DNA of 40,277 nt, taken from assembly GCF_900156655.1 (NCBI RefSeq), contig NZ_FTOG01000017.1:1-40277 (forward strand), read 5' to 3'. The notes beneath the pieces are model-generated. The model was not told the DNA's origin. It saw nothing but the letters and a program-made list of their open reading frames with translations, and searched no databases. A program made the translations under genes and the position numbers. Below are positions 39,297 to 40,277 of the stretch, one piece after another; within the stretch, counting starts at the first letter, position 1; every line of letters begins with the position of its first letter. The stretch comes from Rhodobacter aestuarii (GTDB lineage: Bacteria; Pseudomonadota; Alphaproteobacteria; Rhodobacterales; Rhodobacteraceae).

Positions 39297-40277
39297 TCAA
39301 GCGGCTGTGTCGCGCCGCGAAAGTGCTCCTGTGTTGAATTGTGCGACATTGGAGACAAGCTGATCTGCTTCGCCACGCAGTGTGGTGAGCGCCGCATTCG
39401 TCTCCTCAATCATCGCGGCATTTTGCTGCGAAGTGCGGTCAAGTTCTGTCGTCGCCTTGGAAATCTCGGCGATGCCGACCTGGCTTTCGCCAACGGCCCC
39501 CGCAATATGCTCAATGCGTTCTTGCACCCTACGGAGCGATCCAACGATCTGGCCAAGCGCATCAGCCGTATTATCCACCATTTCGACGCCGCGCCCAACG
39601 TCGCGCGTTGCGGTCCCGATGATTTGCGCGATCTCTTGGGAGGCTTCTGACGACCTTTGCGCAAGCGCGCGCACTTCTGAAGCAACCACTGCGAAACCGC
39701 GCCCGCTCTCGCCCGCTCGTGCGGCCTCGACGCCTGCGTTAAGGGCGAGCAAATTGGTCTGGAACGCAATGTCGTCAATCACCTGCAGTACGCCCTCGAT
39801 CCGCTCGGAGGATTGCCGGATGCTTTCCATTGCCGCAAGTGCTTCCTGTGCGATGGAATTGCCACTTTCTGCATGGCTGGAAATGTCCCGCATCTGGTCC
39901 TTGGCCTCATTGGCGAGGCCGGTCATGCTGCCGATTGTCCCAGACATTTGCTCAAGCGCCGAAGCGGTTTCTTCAAGCATCGCTGCATTGTGTTCGCTGC
40001 GGCGCGCCAGATCGTTCGTGGCAGAGCCGATCTCGGCGCTGGATCCGTCGATAATCTGCGATGTGGCCTCAATTGCGAGCACAGTTCCGGTGATTGCATC
40101 GTTCGCAGCCTGAAGCGAGTGCGCCATTTCGGCGAAAACGCCCACGAAGCCGTCACGCATCACATAGGTTAGATCCCCCTTTGCGAGATGGCGCAGCGCA
40201 GCATTCATCTCGGAGATGCTGGCATCTGTAGCTTCACCAATCTGGTTTAGCCCACGGCAGATCTCGGCAAAAATTCC
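39297..40277 (-). CDS. Methyl-accepting chemotaxis protein, 3' part
   Basis: The reading frame is open to the window edge, so the N-terminal sensor and membrane part are missing. Visible are a HAMP-like piece ([19 protein letters not shown]) and the whole signalling domain, with the highly conserved tip [37 protein letters not shown] (positions near 39660-39780). Heptad repeats predict a long coiled-coil four-helix bundle that contacts CheA and CheW. The C-terminus lacks a CheR-binding pentapeptide. It is transcribed in the same direction as the hydrolase-EAL pair but separated by 265 bp. Confidence 0.93.
   Translation of the reverse strand, partial: GIFAEICRGLNQIGEATDASISEMNAALRHLAKGDLTYVMRDGFVGVFAEMAHSLQAANDAITGTVLAIEATSQIIDGSSAEIGSATNDLARRSEHNAAMLEETASALEQMSGTIGSMTGLANEAKDQMRDISSHAESGNSIAQEALAAMESIRQSSERIEGVLQVIDDIAFQTNLLALNAGVEAARAGESGRGFAVVASEVRALAQRSSEASQEIAQIIGTATRDVGRGVEMVDNTADALGQIVGSLRRVQERIEHIAGAVGESQVGIAEISKATTELDRTSQQNAAMIEETNAALTTLRGEADQLVSNVAQFNTGALSRRDTAA

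Overview
The window looks like a chromosomal segment of an alphaproteobacterium of the Rhodobacterales (Roseobacter/Rhodobacter type). Grounds: high-GC coding DNA, the order rnd - kdsD - lptC - lptA - lptB - hpf - ptsN without rpoN between lptB and hpf, an RNase D reduced to its exonuclease domain, and a GT14 / GT2 / sulfotransferase surface-glycan cluster. Assignment to the order is inference from gene content; no rRNA is present.

Layout. (1) 1-998: no supported gene. (2) 999-6728, plus strand: a family 2 glycosyltransferase, then a tightly packed envelope and stress operon: RNase D, arabinose-5-phosphate isomerase (KDO synthesis), LptC/LptA/LptB (LPS transport), long-form ribosome hibernation factor, and the nitrogen-PTS protein PtsN, closed by an intrinsic terminator. 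(3) 6709-15755, minus strand: CysQ, KdsB, GalU, GalE, two paralogous GT2 enzymes, a GT14 (Core-2/I-branching type) enzyme and a two-part NodH-like sulfotransferase. They supply UDP-glucose/UDP-galactose and CMP-KDO, build a glycan, probably sulfate it, and recycle the PAP by-product. A capsule-type ABC permease (15880-16701) is divergent from this cluster. (4) 16720-18996, minus strand: a LacI-family regulator with an operator-like palindrome before its start, and an acyltransferase-3 membrane protein.

(5) 19213-30579 is the centre of interest. A tRNA-Arg(CCT) gene is followed by an 11.3 kb integrated element bounded by a perfect 46-bp direct repeat of the tRNA 3' half (19244-19289 and 30534-30579). 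It carries an apparently intact tyrosine integrase, an overlapping excisionase-like gene, an XRE repressor with twin operators, and a head/packaging set: terminase small and large subunits, lambda-type portal, fused prohead protease-major capsid protein, and a gpW-like head-tail joiner. I see no tail, lysis or replication gene. This is the architecture expected of a capsid-forming phage satellite (cf-PICI-like) that makes its own heads and borrows tails from a helper. It also carries a DUF3800 gene and a small protein with a Tat-type signal.

(6) 30580-36077 is further accessory DNA beside the same tRNA: an orphan TniQ-family gene, a small membrane protein, a metallophosphoesterase, a plasmid-like segment with short direct repeats, AT-rich DNA and two tandem 89-bp units with two hairpins each, and an unclassified winged-helix-like gene. 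(7) 36078-40277, minus strand: an RsbQ/KAI2-type alpha/beta hydrolase translationally coupled to a PAS-PAS-GGDEF-EAL protein, and the 3' part of a methyl-accepting chemotaxis protein cut by the window edge.
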